The notes below the pieces were generated by a model. It made no database searches, was not told the DNA's origin, and saw only the letters and a program-made list of their open reading frames with translations. From Siphonodentalium dalli (taxonomy: Eukaryota; Mollusca; Scaphopoda; Gadilida; Siphonodentaliidae), in NCBI GenBank assembly GCA_032622095.1, contig CP136069.1, forward strand, positions 109,644,278-109,708,277: a stretch of 64,000 bases of DNA, in the 5' to 3' direction. A program made the position numbers and the translations under genes. How positions within the stretch are numbered: the first letter of the stretch is position 1; every line of letters starts with the position of its first letter. Below, one piece after another: positions 1 through 10,876 of the stretch.

Positions 1-240
1 AAAATTTGCAAAAACAGTGAAAAACTCCCCTGCGACGTCAGCGGTAAACTCCGCTGTTATTAGATAAAAACTCCGCTGGGCGAGAGCACAATCTCCGATG
101 AGCCCAATGCTGAAAGAGGAGCGGTAAACTCCGCTGTCTGGCTGTTTAATATTGCAGAACAAAACTCCGTTCCGACGAGAGTGATGAGGTTCAGAGCTGA
201 AAGACCACTCTGGTATAAAACTCCGCTAGTTTAAACCTAC
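1..240. repeat. AAACTCCGC short-motif repeat array (cut by window start)
   Basis: The motif AAAACTCCGC(T/C) recurs roughly every 20-40 bases, often as GCGGTAAACTCCGCTG, so many copies are short palindromes with their neighbour. The same motif returns at 2595-2825 and 3480-3574, so this is a local repeat family rather than coding sequence. No ORF of note crosses it. The left limit lies outside the window. Confidence 0.7.
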
Positions 241-604
241 TGGAGAAACTCTAGGTATAAAATAAAGTCCACAGATTGGCTTATCGTTATGATATAGTAA
301 AATATAGTAAAACTCAGTCAGGATTCATGGCCTATATATATCTGGGGCAAGTGAATACTATATCACAAGATCAGTTCTCAAAATAATATTATCTGGAATA
401 TCATCAAAATTTATAAGCGGACTTAAAAATGTGTAGTGGTGGGCGGTATTTCAATGTGAACTTAACTCATATAAATTCAACATATTGCGTAATATAATAC
501 GGTGACAACAGCGAAATGAAAGTCTCGATTCGTGTCATGAAAATGACTAAATGATACTTTTTATACAGTTTTTTTGCAAATTCCTTGCTAGATTGAATTA
601 CAAT

Positions 605-750
605 GGAGATAAACGTACCCTGTTTCGTTGTACATTCTGGGATTCGAGCATGAAAACAGTTTGTGAACTCGCCGGCAAGCCGGCTCGTTCACAAACTGTT
701 TTCATGCTCGAATCCCAGAATGTACAACTCAACAGGGTATGTTTATCTCC
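605..750. repeat. Fold-back hairpin element, ~64-bp arms
   Basis: Arms 605-668 and 687-750 are near-perfect reverse complements (only a few mismatches near the outer ends) around the small palindrome GCCGGCAAGCCGGC at 671-684. It would form a long hairpin, as fold-back MITEs do. No flanking target duplication is obvious. The short ORFs reading through it are by-products of the palindrome and are not genes. Confidence 0.8.
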
Positions 751-894
751 TAATTATTTATGAACATTATCAATTATCGAGTCCTTGTTCATGGGAATGG
801 GAGTCTGAAAATGCATCTTCTAGTAGGACTTCGAGAGTTTTCAGGCTCTAAATTGTTGGCGCCTGATATCTTGACAAATTTAAATGGGTCTTTT

Positions 895-1020
895 CAGCCA
901 CATGTCCCGAGAACAAAAATTGACCCCACCCACCCCCAATAATACTTAATCCTATAGATAGGATTAAGTATTATTGGGGTGGGGTCAGTTTTTGTTTTGG
1001 GGGACCTGTGTGTTCAGCTG
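895..1020. repeat. Fold-back hairpin element
   Basis: The arms at about 913-955 and 958-1000 are inverted copies (ATAATACTTAATCC against GGATTAAGTATTAT, continuing into the CCCCACC/GGGGTGG part with a 4-base gap). Weaker complementarity extends outward to about 895 and 1020 (GTCCCGAG against GGGGGAC). A MITE-like hairpin of unknown family. Confidence 0.7.
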
Positions 1021-2594
1021 GGCCGTATTTGACTCTTTGGAATTCGACACAAAAATTGCAAAATAGGTAAAGTATATTCAAAGCGGACACAATTGTACTG
1101 TATTGTTGTTATGTTTTTATGCATGTTATGTTGTTATGCATGTCCCATTTCGTTTTAGATTATTTTTTTGATTATTTTACTGTGAAATCCTCCCTGGGCC
1201 CATATATATAATAACCCATTTTGTTTTTAAATCTGCATGGTATGATTCCCCAAGTAAACAGTTTTTCTCTAACAGTAACGTCAACCATGACGTCACTATC
1301 GAAGAGTTGCACTAAAACTTCCTGTGGCAAAATTTTGCAGATAAGAAATTTTTTATTCCATAAATATATATTATATTTTGCTCTCTTCAGTCTATATTAT
1401 ATATGTATATATTTACCCCCCCCCCCCCGCCAAATAAATTAGCTCCATAATCACCACTGTTTAGTCAGTCTGATCGGCTGAACAAATTTATGCAGATTCG
1501 TTGATATATAGGCCTATTAATACCTGTTGCGTGTTCGACAAGCTCAACGATTCGGCATAAACAAATTATTTATAGTTATACTGTATTTTCGGTAATGAAA
1601 TTATTCATGTGTCAGCTTACATGTAGCCTATGTGTGTAACCTTGTCACCGCGGCCGTGACACGAATTGTATGACTGGTTGACCGCAAGCAACGAGAATAT
1701 AATTATGATCACTCGGTGTAACAAGTCGTTACTATATATGTATCAGTCTATTGTAGCGTTGTTACATCAAGGTCACAGCTGACCGGCGGCATCTTTGAAC
1801 TTTACGACATCGTAATGACAATGCAACTAACATGACGTTTGACTACGTTTGAGCGTTAGGTGTCAATTTCGGCATCCGCGCAAACAGGAATTTGCGTGGG
1901 CAACTCGATCAAGTCAATAATCCGTGTCCAAGTTGGAATCGAAGCACGTGTTATGGAGGGTTCCCGTGCACAACAAATTTAAACCCCCACCTGTTACTTT
2001 ATAATTAGACGGTGACGCAATAGCGAGTTGATATACGCATTGGAGATTTTTTGACACAACCTGATCTTGTCAACTGCAAATCTTGTCAAGTTGTGTGTGC
2101 ACACATATGTTGGTACATATATATATGTATAGCATATAATACTATAAATTACTTTATTAAACATATGTACTTACTGGTATATTATACATATATGTGCCTA
2201 TATCTGACAAAAAAAGATCGCGTGATACCTTCAAATTCTCAGAATATTATTATATTTCCCTTACAAGTTGAGTATGCACGCTATGGCAATAGTCAGACTG
2301 TTGTAGCAGGGGGCTGAACTCTGTCATAGGCCTATATATCGTAGGCGATACAGGGCGTACATATTAATAACAACGCCCTACCGGCTATAATTAGTCGAAC
2401 GCAATCTGTAATTGTGGGTATTGATCGCAGTGATCATCAGACGGATGGGCCGAAGATTGGTTTTCTATGGTGATTTCATGTAAAACACTCATGTACAAAA
2501 TCCCAAATCGTGTGCACATACAATTGCCTACATCTTTCAATATTAAGAATGAAATTATTGTACGCCGTCAACCGGGGCTTTGAACGAAAAAAAA
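1021..2594. other. Unassigned AT-rich sequence
   Basis: No supported gene was found here. There are a poly-C tract near 1417-1428, several (TA)n runs, and short ORFs without recognisable motifs. The stretch 1600-2050 is somewhat more GC-rich but shows no long ORF on either strand. Confidence 0.5.
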
Positions 2595-2801
2595 AAAAAT
2601 CTGCCGTGTTTCCTATTTAATATAAACTTAAGCGGAGTTTTAGGGGAAACTCAAACATGAGCGGATACATTGGAAGAAAACTCCGGTTGAAACTCGACCA
2701 AAAACTCCGATGAACATCGGAAGAAAACTCCGCCAAAAACTCGATGAACGTAATAAAAACTCCCATTGGAAACTCCGTTATAACCCCGCTCAACGTCACG
2801 A

Positions 2802-3574
2802 TAAACTCCGCCGTGTTTTACGCTATTTGTGTGGTATCTACATGTATGTGGCCGATGTTATATAACAGTTTGTGTGGTATCTACATGTATGTGGCCGATG
2901 TTGTATAACAGTTTGTGTGGTATCTACATGTATGTGGCCGATGTTATATAACAGTTTGTGGGGTTTCCTCTTCCATTGGCTTAAGTAGAGGTAGTGCTGC
3001 TATTTTTTCCGATGACTGCGATAAAAATAGCACGATCTTTGCGCGTTATATTTGATGTTGACTGCAATTCAGATTTTTTAAAATACAAATGTATGGTCAA
3101 CTGGTCAAATAGGGGCCAAGTGAAGGACAGTTTCTCTCTTAATATGCTTCCTTCACAAGGACCATCAGGTCTATTTTACTGATATTTAGTATGAAGGGTT
3201 CTTTGGTGTCTGGGATTCAAATTTATTCAGATGGGGTCACCAGGTTAAATAGGGTGGGACCAGGGACATAACTATATGTCTCTATAGTAATTCTTAAAAA
3301 GTCTTCTCAAGAGAGGTTGGACTATATAGATTACATATAGTATGGAGGATCCTTTTATCTCTGTAAAACGATCCTTTTATCTCTGTAAAACGAATAGAGT
3401 AGAAAATAAAACTGCATGTGAAATTATATTTACTATATATATTTGTGAATGTCTGTCTGCCTTAGGGACCTTGTCAAATTGCAAGCGGTAAATCCGCCGG
3501 AGAACGGAGTATTTTTCTCCGCTAAAAACTCCGCTTTCCGGTCAGGTAAATAGCGTAAAACACGGCGGAGTTTA
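2802..3574. mobile_element. Inverted-repeat-bounded element with AAACTCCGC-rich ends
   Basis: A 27-base inverted repeat (2802-2828, TAAACTCCGCCG then TGTTTTACGCTATTT, and its reverse complement at 3547-3574) bounds about 770 bp. Outside the left copy, 2595-2801 is packed with AAACTCCGC motifs; the same kind of sequence lies inside the right copy at 3480-3546. The interior holds the 43-bp tandem repeat and no convincing ORF. A target duplication could not be fixed, so the true ends may lie further out. Confidence 0.55.
2826..2962. repeat. 43-bp tandem repeat, three copies
   Basis: Units begin at 2826, 2869 and 2912, each starting TTTGTGTGGTATCTACATG and ending with TATAACAG. A fourth copy starts at 2955 and decays at once. 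The units differ by about one base, so the duplication is recent. It sits just inside the left inverted repeat of the 2802-3574 element. Confidence 0.85.
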
Positions 3575-3577
3575 TGT

Positions 3578-3928
3578 TTGATGCTGCCCACGAGAGGGAC
3601 AATGTACTGGACCCTGGTGAAAATTCATTATATGTATGGCAAACCAAGGAAATGGAGGCATACTCGCGTGTTGGGTTATATTAAAAGGGATGACTCTCCA
3701 CTGGAGTTTTGGAAATCGAACCAGTCGTCATTGCCTTTACTCACTACAACTGGGGAGGATATACTCGGTATTCAAGCGACGAATTGTTTCAGTGAGAGAG
3801 TAACGGACCAAAGGCACAGTCTCTCCAACTATAACGCGGAAACGTTAATCTGGGCCCGCAACAAATCGAACTTACTATTTCCGTCACTGGTACATACTGC
3901 AAAAGCCAATGAAATTAAGAGTGAATAG
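3578..3928 (+). pseudogene. hAT transposase C-terminal fragment
   Basis: The 116-codon ORF contains a stretch matching the hAT C-terminal dimerisation region in order: a D-S-P-L-E-F-W-K segment, an I-Q-A-T then S-E-R-V segment (standing for the family's I-P-A-T-S..S-E-R-V-F-S), and a final region with W and R-N-K-S-N. This domain normally ends proteins of 600-900 residues and mediates transposase dimerisation. The zinc finger and the DDE catalytic core are absent, so this is a relic only about 115 codons long. Its family is different from the full hAT at 35-41 kb. The first codons lie in unrelated repeat sequence, so the displayed ATG has no meaning. Confidence 0.65.
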
Positions 3929-4179
3929 TTTGCTCGCTTAAATACCAAGTATATATACACGATTACATGTGCTAACTGCTAAGTTTGCAGCTTTTGCGAG
4001 TAAATGCAGAGATGACTTGTTAAGTCTCGTACGCTTTCCAAAACCCCAGTGAATATTTTTTCCAGGGAGATAATCGCACAAGGTGAAAACAAATCAACTA
4101 GTTAACGAATATTTTGTAACGTTTATTCATAAAATCGATGTTTATTCACTATAAATTTGTCCCAGTAATTGAAGTCAGG

Positions 4180-4260
4180 TTTTCTATGATTCGATTCGAA
4201 GATTCGATATCATTCGGCCGATTCGATTCGAACCAATAAGGCCGATTCGCCGGGCCCTAC
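4180..4260. repeat. ATTCGATTCG-rich half-palindromic repeat
   Basis: The sequence alternates GATTCGATTCGAA and CGGCCGATTCG and ends GCCGGGCCCTA. A terminal TAGGGCCCGGC would be compatible with a hAT-type MITE end, but I see no partner end or target duplication. A similar AATCGGCCGATTC stretch occurs near 18127-18165. Nothing else is recognisable between 3930 and 5120. Confidence 0.35.
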
Positions 4261-5129
4261 TCTCCACCACTATGTGTGTAGGCTGTTCTATATACATGTA
4301 TGTGCTCTTTTTTTTCCTAAAAATGTCTAATCCCAAAAGATAACTGCATAGACATGTATGCAGAGTAACATGTATTAAGATAACATACACCAATCAACAG
4401 TGGAACCAAGGCTGGCTTTTACAGGACTTGGCTAATAAGAACATCGAAATGGCCGAATAAACCAATTTATTTGTTTTGAATTGAATAAAAAAGTGGTACC
4501 CAGCATACAAAATAAGGAAATAAAATGCACATTAAAGCCACATAATTCAAGAAAATATTATTGGTTATGTTGTGATAACGCTATTCGAATTTTAATTATC
4601 AACCCGATATCACCATTTCAACATGAGATGTCCGGGATCCGTTTCGTATTTTAGTCATATGTTCGGGTACGCTGGGAAAGCTTGGAGGAACGATAATGGG
4701 AATTTACTTTAAGGAATTCCTAATAGGGAACTGAAGAGATAACTTCCTGTTTTGTAAAATATTACGATTTATGTACAACCTCGACAAGGTAGAGTTGATC
4801 TGACCTAACGAGCGCACTAAGAGCAATTAACTTAATTGCCACATGTCAAATGTGGGGAGATAAATGCATTTTTTTTAAACAAAAAATCGAATTTTCGTTT
4901 TAGTGATAGATCACAGTGGGTGGTCTTCGGGCAATCAGATGATGGTTTACATAATAAAAAAATCTGATGTTGCCTAACTGGTAGTTATATCTATATAGTA
5001 GAGGTAATATATTTGTTTATTATATTTTAATCAAGTTGAATATTATATGGACAGTTATTCCTAGGACTGTGTCTATACATATATAGAATATATGAATTTG
5101 TTTGCAGTTGGCTCACCATACATTATGAA

Positions 5130-5634
5130 GGTATGCGGCTTATACGGACCCTGGCTCTTACGGACCCTGGCTCTTACGGACCCTGGCTTTTACAGATCAC
5201 CGGCTGATACGGACCCTGGCTTATACAGACCCCGGCTCATACGGACCTCAATTAAAATATGCAATTTTCAAACTTATATTTATAAATTAATTGAGAATTT
5301 CGGTGATTTTTTTGGTGATTTTCAAACTTATGAATTTAACCGATTTTTTTCGGTGATTTTCAAACTTATTATCTGAACTAGTGAAAGAAGCCGCCAAGCT
5401 GGACGCCCCAGTTTAGATAATGTTCGTCTGATGTAACGTTCTTCCATTTTTTTTGTCATCATATTTTTGTTATCTCAGTGTATATGTTGTCGTCAGTATT
5501 TTAATTTATTTAAATAAACATAAAAAATAAAATTGTATATTTTAATTGAGGTCCGTATGAGCCAGGGTCCGTATAAGCCGAGGGTCCGTATAAGCCAGGG
5601 TCCGTAAGAGCCAGGGTCCGTATCAGCCGGCATT
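5130..5634. mobile_element. Mutator-like fold-back MITE with repetitive TIRs
   Basis: The direct repeat CATTATGAA flanks the element (5121-5129 and 5635-5643), a 9-bp target duplication as produced by Mutator-like transposases. The ends are inverted repeats of about 100-130 bp, each made of tandem TACGGACCCTGGCT units (about seven on the left, about five on the right, reversed). The ~280-bp centre is AT-rich and has no gene. It is non-autonomous and would need a transposase in trans. Both duplicated flanks are identical, which suggests a fairly recent insertion. Confidence 0.8.
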
Positions 5635-5828
5635 CATTATGAATATGATTACCAATATAGCGTTCTTAATCACGTGGTTGGATACGGGACGCGCCGCCAT
5701 GTTGGAGGTATGGCAGCTATACACAAGCGCTGAGTTAATAGGATTACCGGTAATTAAGAAACCTATTTAACCTCTCGCTATGGCTTCACGGGGTTTAATT
5801 GCAATATTTGCCAACACAGTTAACAAAC

Positions 5829-6542
5829 ATGAACAAGAAATACATCGAAACATTAGACAAGCCGACTAGGGAGCGATATTTATCAAAAATATCACTTGTT
5901 GACAACATCGATCCGTATGTTTTACCTAAAACAGAATGGAATGTTGACTCGGAACTTTTGCCAAACGTTACCTATCCGGACATTGTCAATTACATGTTGT
6001 ACACGAAAAGTGCCCACACATTGAAGGAATTAAAAAGTTACAAGGGACTTGAGGCAAATAATCAGTTCGTTTGCGGTTGGGTAACCGATATCCATTCGAA
6101 AACTGTCGGACCGAGATTGATCGTCGCCGGTCGGGTACTTCATTCACAAAGTATTAGCAAGACTGCTCTTCGACCATGGATTATTTCCGAAAAAGACGGT
6201 GAGATTCTTGCGGCACATTGTGACTGCATGGCAGGGCTGGGAGAAGCATGCACTCACGTTGGAGCAATATTGTTCGCGATCGAGGCAACAGTTAAATTTT
6301 ACACAAGGACAGCAATTCCATTAGCACCAGTGAATAATCAAGATGCTGATCATTGTGAAACAAACGCTGAACTCTTTTGTTATTGCCAGACTCCACATAC
6401 TGATGGCGAAAAGTATGTTGGTTGTGATAATTCAGACTGTGGATATAAGTGGGTACATTTCAAATGTGCCGGGCTGAAATCTAATCTAAGAGGCAAATGG
6501 TATTGTTCAAGATGTAAACCGAAAACAGCAGCCAGAAACTGA
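5829..6542 (+). CDS. SWIM zinc finger-PHD finger protein of a DNA transposon
   Basis: An open frame of 237 codons from the first in-frame ATG (5829; an upstream ATG at 5780 is out of frame and short). Residues about 125-160 hold a SWIM zinc finger (C-D-C..C-T-H-V, within a segment E-I-L-A-A-H then C-M-A-G-L-G-E-A-C-T-H-V). SWIM fingers bind nucleic acid or protein, and this variant is typical of proteins carried by invertebrate DNA transposons, where a YqaJ exonuclease usually follows. Here, instead, residues about 180-232 form a PHD finger (C-Y-C, C-D-N..C, W-V-H-F-K-C, W-Y-C-S-R-C), a reader of histone H3 tails. The frame is unbroken, whereas the adjacent transposase is ruined. It is convergent with that transposase. 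The molecular role is inferred: DNA and chromatin binding during transposition or target choice. Confidence 0.75.
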   Translation: MNKKYIETLDKPTRERYLSKISLVDNIDPYVLPKTEWNVDSELLPNVTYPDIVNYMLYTKSAHTLKELKSYKGLEANNQFVCGWVTDIHSKTVGPRLIVAGRVLHSQSISKTALRPWIISEKDGEILAAHCDCMAGLGEACTHVGAILFAIEATVKFYTRTAIPLAPVNNQDADHCETNAELFCYCQTPHTDGEKYVGCDNSDCGYKWVHFKCAGLKSNLRGKWYCSRCKPKTAARN

Positions 6543-7069
6543 TATTGTTTCATTTGCGAATTTGTGTTGGCATATCGTCTCAATATTGTTGATAACCATT
6601 ATGCTATTGTTAATTGTTGTTATGTTTAGAAATAAAATTATCACAAGCGCTAACCTTATGATTTTTTTTAATGAATGCTCTTGTAAGTGAGAAAGGTTTT
6701 TCACACTTTGACTTGACAATTGTACGCAAGGCGAAAGAAGGATTAATTGAGGGAGTACTTATCCCACCCTTTGTGAATTCACACCTTCCGGGTGTAATTA
6801 CTAATTACCCCACCAGGTGGATGTGTAAATTGGGGAGGCTAAGTACGTCTTATCAACAATCCTTCTGTCATCATTGTTTAAACTGGATTTAACTCTATGG
6901 TCAGCAACTTTAGGTTTTTCACACTCAGATTGTGTAATTATGTACTTAAAATTTGGATTTAAGGTTTTATTCAAACAAAGAATAATATGGTTAATATCAA
7001 CAAATAAATAAGACATAGAGAAGCAGCACATTAATATTTTGACTGACAATTTGAGCTGAGCAATGAATG

Positions 7070-7830
7070 TCAATCAAATGCCACAACAGACTGACACAAA
7101 TTAGTAATCGCACAGCAAACATGTACGATCTTGTCAATGAATGGCAATCCATCCTCTCCATTTAACACAAAGTCAGCTGGTAGTATTTCTCGCATTATTC
7201 TGCATTATTGGGAATTTATTTTTCACTAAGCCAATTACTGGTTCAACATGAATTCGCACGTTGGCAATATCCCTGGTTGTTTCAACATCCAGAGCACTCA
7301 ACTGTGCTTTTCCTTTAGTGAAGGCAGGAATTTTCACTGCACATTTAAGTCCCACTGCCTCTTGAATGTCAAATCCTCGGTCAGCTAATACAAGATCACC
7401 AGGTAACAGTTTGTCCAAGAAGCCAGAGTCATCAATTATGAATTTGTCGCTGCATCTACCACCATACGCACTTGAAATGAATGAAGTTGTCCCTTGAGGT
7501 GTTATTCCAATGAGAAATTTAACTGTGTTATGGTGCTTATACTGCGACCAGGTCGCTGTTCTCGCTTGTAGATTAGATGGTCTTTCCATGAAAATTTCAA
7601 AACAGGTTCATCTCTTTCTGGCCACATAATTAACTTTCTGAGTCTCAAGAAGAATACGAAGGTTTCTTGAAATTGTAAACTTTGAAACACTAAACAGATA
7701 GGCAAGGAACTGAAGTGATATGTTCATACGGAACTTCATAAGCACAATCAGGAACTTTTCAAATTTAGTCATGCGAGATTGATGGCCATATGGGATGTCT
7801 TTTTCCAAACGAGAGGCCGACGTGATCGGC
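7070..7830 (-). pseudogene. HTH_Tnp_4 + DDE_Tnp_4 transposase, frameshifted
   Basis: Reading from 7830 down: an HTH_Tnp_4 segment (M-T-K-F-E-K-F-L-I-V-L-M-K-F-R, then L-A-Y-L-F-S-V-S), then W-P-E-R-D, then in another frame [20 protein letters not shown], then the second catalytic motif V-L-A-D-R-G-F-D-I and the Glu-bearing R-I-H-V-E. At least three frameshifts break it (near 7620-7700, near 7590 and near 7190); after the last, a coherent C-terminus with I-D-K-I-V-H-V-C-C-A-I-T-N-L ends at the stop at 7070-7072. The segment normally between W-P-E and F-M-E-R-P, which holds the first catalytic Asp, is deleted. The protein would cut and paste the surrounding element; this copy cannot. It is the 3' half of the gene whose THAP exon lies at 10.66-10.88 kb. 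Confidence 0.8.
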
Positions 7831-7899
7831 AGATGTTTAACCCATACCTTGGCGATAACGATTAGCTATTTTCATAAATCCTTACACCAACCTTTTCAA

Positions 7900-9835
7900 C
7901 AATTCACACCTTACTATTAAAGCTACTCGATCCGATTAAGCACCCCTCAGTTACTATTTATTTGGCTTCGGGGGTAACAAATATTTTATTCAAATCGAGG
8001 AACCCATTCATCAAATTCAGAGTAAGCAGATATCAATTTATAAAATCCATTATCTTTAACCACCTGGAATATTTAGTGGCCGTATGAAAGTCGATGAAGA
8101 TGGATAACACTAAAATCAAGTGGCTTTTTTGTGTCAGATATATGACAAAGCAGCCAAATTTCATTGTACAAAATGTTGATAAATAACAGGTTTTGGGCAA
8201 TTTTATACTATAGTGGACTGTGGTTAGCATTATTTTTGGGCAATTAATCGATTCTGATAACTGAAGCGGAATTGTTGTTGGAATCTGATGATATGGGGAC
8301 CATCGGATTGAGTACCTTTAAGTTCACAAGTGGCATTGGCCTTATTGGGCACCTTCCATATGAACATGGATATGGCATTTGATTCCAACCGATTAAGTCA
8401 GTTTAAAATAGATATATAGTCTAGTCAGATTGAAAATAGATTCATTACATTGGATAGCATACTGTATGACCATGGAATGGGTAGGGTTAATTTTCTTCTA
8501 AGCTAAACATTGGAAAGATATAATGTATGTAAACAGTGGAAATATAATTAATGTTATGGTTAATATCTTCAAACCAATCGATACCAAAATCTATACAGGT
8601 GAAGAATGTATCAGCATTAACATGGATGCAATTATATATATAGTGATCATGTGAAAAATATCTAGTTATCACATTGTGTCAACAAGATTGGTGGAGGATG
8701 TTAATATTTTTAAGCAAATAAACCAAATGATCCTCACTATGCAGGTTAGGGGTGTGTTATCATAAACTATGCCAAGAACTATAAACATAATCAATGGAAA
8801 TATTTGAGTTATGAAATCGGATAGAATGGGGTTAATCTTACCCAAACTAATGAACTGATAAACACAAAAAAGTCTATGAAAAGCATGTCATTGGATTTAG
8901 CAAAACCCACACAATAAGCCAGTCCCTAATGTCATGAACCTATTACAACAAAGGGGTTAACTCAATATTGCACAGAAAAGCAGAACTAGCCCGAGTGTAA
9001 TCAATTAGCTTTGACAGGTTTTATCAACAGACTCCCCAGAGCAATGTTATTTATCTCTATGGTATGTAGTGTCCAGTTAAACATTGCCAATAATACACTC
9101 TGTGTTATGTGAGATCTTCTCTTCTCACAGTGCAGGCTTACTTTATCAGTCACTTTAATTTTAAATGGCCATAACTCTGTTCAAATATACCCTATCAAAC
9201 TCAAATTCGAACCTGATCTGTATTTCGGGATGAGGACCATATGTACCAAATTTGGTGCTGATCAGATGAAAAATATTTAAGTCAACACAGCTTGGAAGTT
9301 GGATGAATTCTATTTAAAAACAAGAGCAGAAAGGGTTAACTAAACGATACCAAAAAACATACAGATAAAGAACGTGCTAAGAAAAACCTAGGTAAGAAAT
9401 ATGAGGCATATCAGACGAAAATTGTTTGACTTAGATGCATCAGATAGCATTTGTGTGCAGGGTTAATTATTTTCTAAACCGATCAACCAATCGATACCAA
9501 AAACTATACAAGTGAGGGGTGTGTCATTATAAACCTATATATCAAATATGAACACAATCGGACAAAAAATACTTAAGTTATGGCATCGGATAGAACATGA
9601 CTATGTGTGGATGCAAAGTGTTAATAATTTCTAAACCGATCAATACCAAAAACTATACAGGTGAGAAGTGTGTCATCATAAAGATGCACATAAAATTTGA
9701 ACACGATAAAAAATATTTGAGTAAATGAATCGGATAGCAAGTGTCTACGGACAGACGGAAGGACGAACGACGGTTGATCCGGACGTCGGCATTATGTGTA
9801 CCATACATGGTATGGGTACACATAAAAATTGAACA
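7900..9835. mobile_element. Tandem-repeat-cored element with 3' hairpin, inserted in transposase gene
   Basis: From about 8700 the sequence is a string of diverged ~115-bp units (for example AAACCGATC..ATACCAAAAACTATAC..GGTGTGTCAT at 9474, 9634 and weaker copies upstream). It ends at 9795-9835 in a strong hairpin (TGTGTACC..GGTACACA around CATACATGGTATG) followed by TAAAA, preceded by GACGGAAGGACGAACGACGG. This layout, a minisatellite core with a 3' hairpin and a short A run, resembles non-autonomous helentrons of bivalves. The insertion separates the transposase's middle exon from its HTH-DDE part. The left end is not resolved; 7830-8700 holds AT-rich sequence with no gene. Confidence 0.45.
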
Positions 9836-10251
9836 AGCCCATGGGATGAGCATCACATAGTTCTGAATCTGGTTCTTCATTTCCACCTTCAGCTGATAAG
9901 TTTCCAACCTCAGAGTCTGCATGTCATCCCATATTTCATGGGGGACATCTGGACGACATGTAGCCATCTGTTTATCTAATCGGCCAAGATGAGTGAATTT
10001 ACACGTAGATGACGACTGGTGATTTTCAACTCCAAGGTCAGCGATGCTTCGATGTGGATAATCGGTCGATAAGCTCAGCATTGCATTGGCTGATTCAGAT
10101 GTTGTCCTTCGTTTTTTAACACGATCATACCTATCAACTTTCTTGGCACTGGTGGGTGTTTGGTCAATGGCATGCTCCAGGATGTTCATATTGAGCGATG
10201 GGACCCAATCAGGATTGGATGTGTCGTACTAGTATAACTCTGCAGGCTTGC
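9836..10251 (-). pseudogene. THAP transposase, second exon (one stop, truncated)
   Basis: On the minus strand a splice acceptor (CTTCCACAG ending at 10252) opens an exon whose first frame reads K-P-A-E-L-Y, a TAG stop, then Y-D-T-S-N-P-D-W-V-P-S-L-N-M, the end of a THAP module as seen in THAP transposases. It runs on through a basic patch (R-V-K-K-R-R) and a Leu-rich coiled-coil segment (L-R-L-E-T-Y-Q-L-K-V) before running into the inserted repeat element at about 9835. The ATG at 10187-10189 is internal and not the gene start. The part that should link it to the HTH domain is missing. Confidence 0.65.
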
Positions 10252-10656
10252 CTGTGGAAGATATGAATAAACATCAAGGAAACTTTAATCCGACATGTGG
10301 ATTGTGATTTGAAAAAATAAATAATACAAAGACATAATTATCGCCACCGATCTAGGAACTTAATGAACATAAGTTTAACAAATGAAATTATGTAACAATA
10401 TAGCGATCTACTAGTATAGGGACTAAATTATACCAAATGGGAGCAACAACGTTTACGCAAATCAACAAGAAATTACCGTTTTTGACACTAAGCTATTGTG
10501 TAGTTGGCAATGACAGTGGAACGTACATGTTGAGTTGTTGCATCGATTAGGTTTGTTGTAATCCCGGCCGTAACGGCGAGATTATTCAGACATCTACATG
10601 TAACACAATATGGGATAATACCATAAATTGTCTAAGATTTAGTTTTCTATACATAC
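10252..10656 (-). other. Putative intron of the THAP transposase
   Basis: It is bounded by donor GTATGT (10656-10651, minus) and acceptor CAG (10254-10252, minus). Joining the exons restores the frame across an N-G-K-P-A-E-L run typical of THAP domains, which supports the splice. AT-rich, without an ORF. Confidence 0.55.
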
Positions 10657-10876
10657 CATTTATAAAATGTCAGGAACATACTCGTGAGTATTTTGAAGTT
10701 GATTCTTTCCTGTCTAATTTAGCAATCCAAGCTGTCCAACGTTGTGTAGATAATTCCAAAGTTTGCTGTCCCTGATGCGATATAATCGAAGGAATCCGAT
10801 AAAATGACCACAAATGTACGCCATTTTCACAACAATCCTTCGCTGTATGCGCACAACCATTAACAAAATAATACAT
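10657..10876 (-). pseudogene. THAP zinc-finger exon of the transposase (one stop)
   Basis: From ATG 10876 the frame carries THAP landmarks: two early Cys (C-A-H-T-A-K-D-C), a Y-R-I-P (the family's F-x-x-F-P position), a W-T-A-W-I-A-K-L helix, then Y-S-R-V-C-S, an in-frame TGA, and H-F-I-N. THAP domains are C2CH DNA-binding fingers that recognise transposon ends; the C..H-F pair is the second half of the zinc site, so the TGA falls inside the finger. The exon ends at 10657 before donor GTATGT. Together with the stop in exon 2 this copy is dead. Alternative: a host THAP gene, but the downstream DDE domain argues for a transposase. Confidence 0.7.

Noticed and set aside
1-240. CRISPR-like spacing of AAACTCCGC motifs
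   Set aside because: The motif is too short, spacing is irregular, and the context is eukaryotic transposon sequence.
9653-10189. 178-codon ORF read as one protein
   Set aside because: Its second half is the inserted repeat's hairpin region; only 9836-10251 belongs to the transposase.
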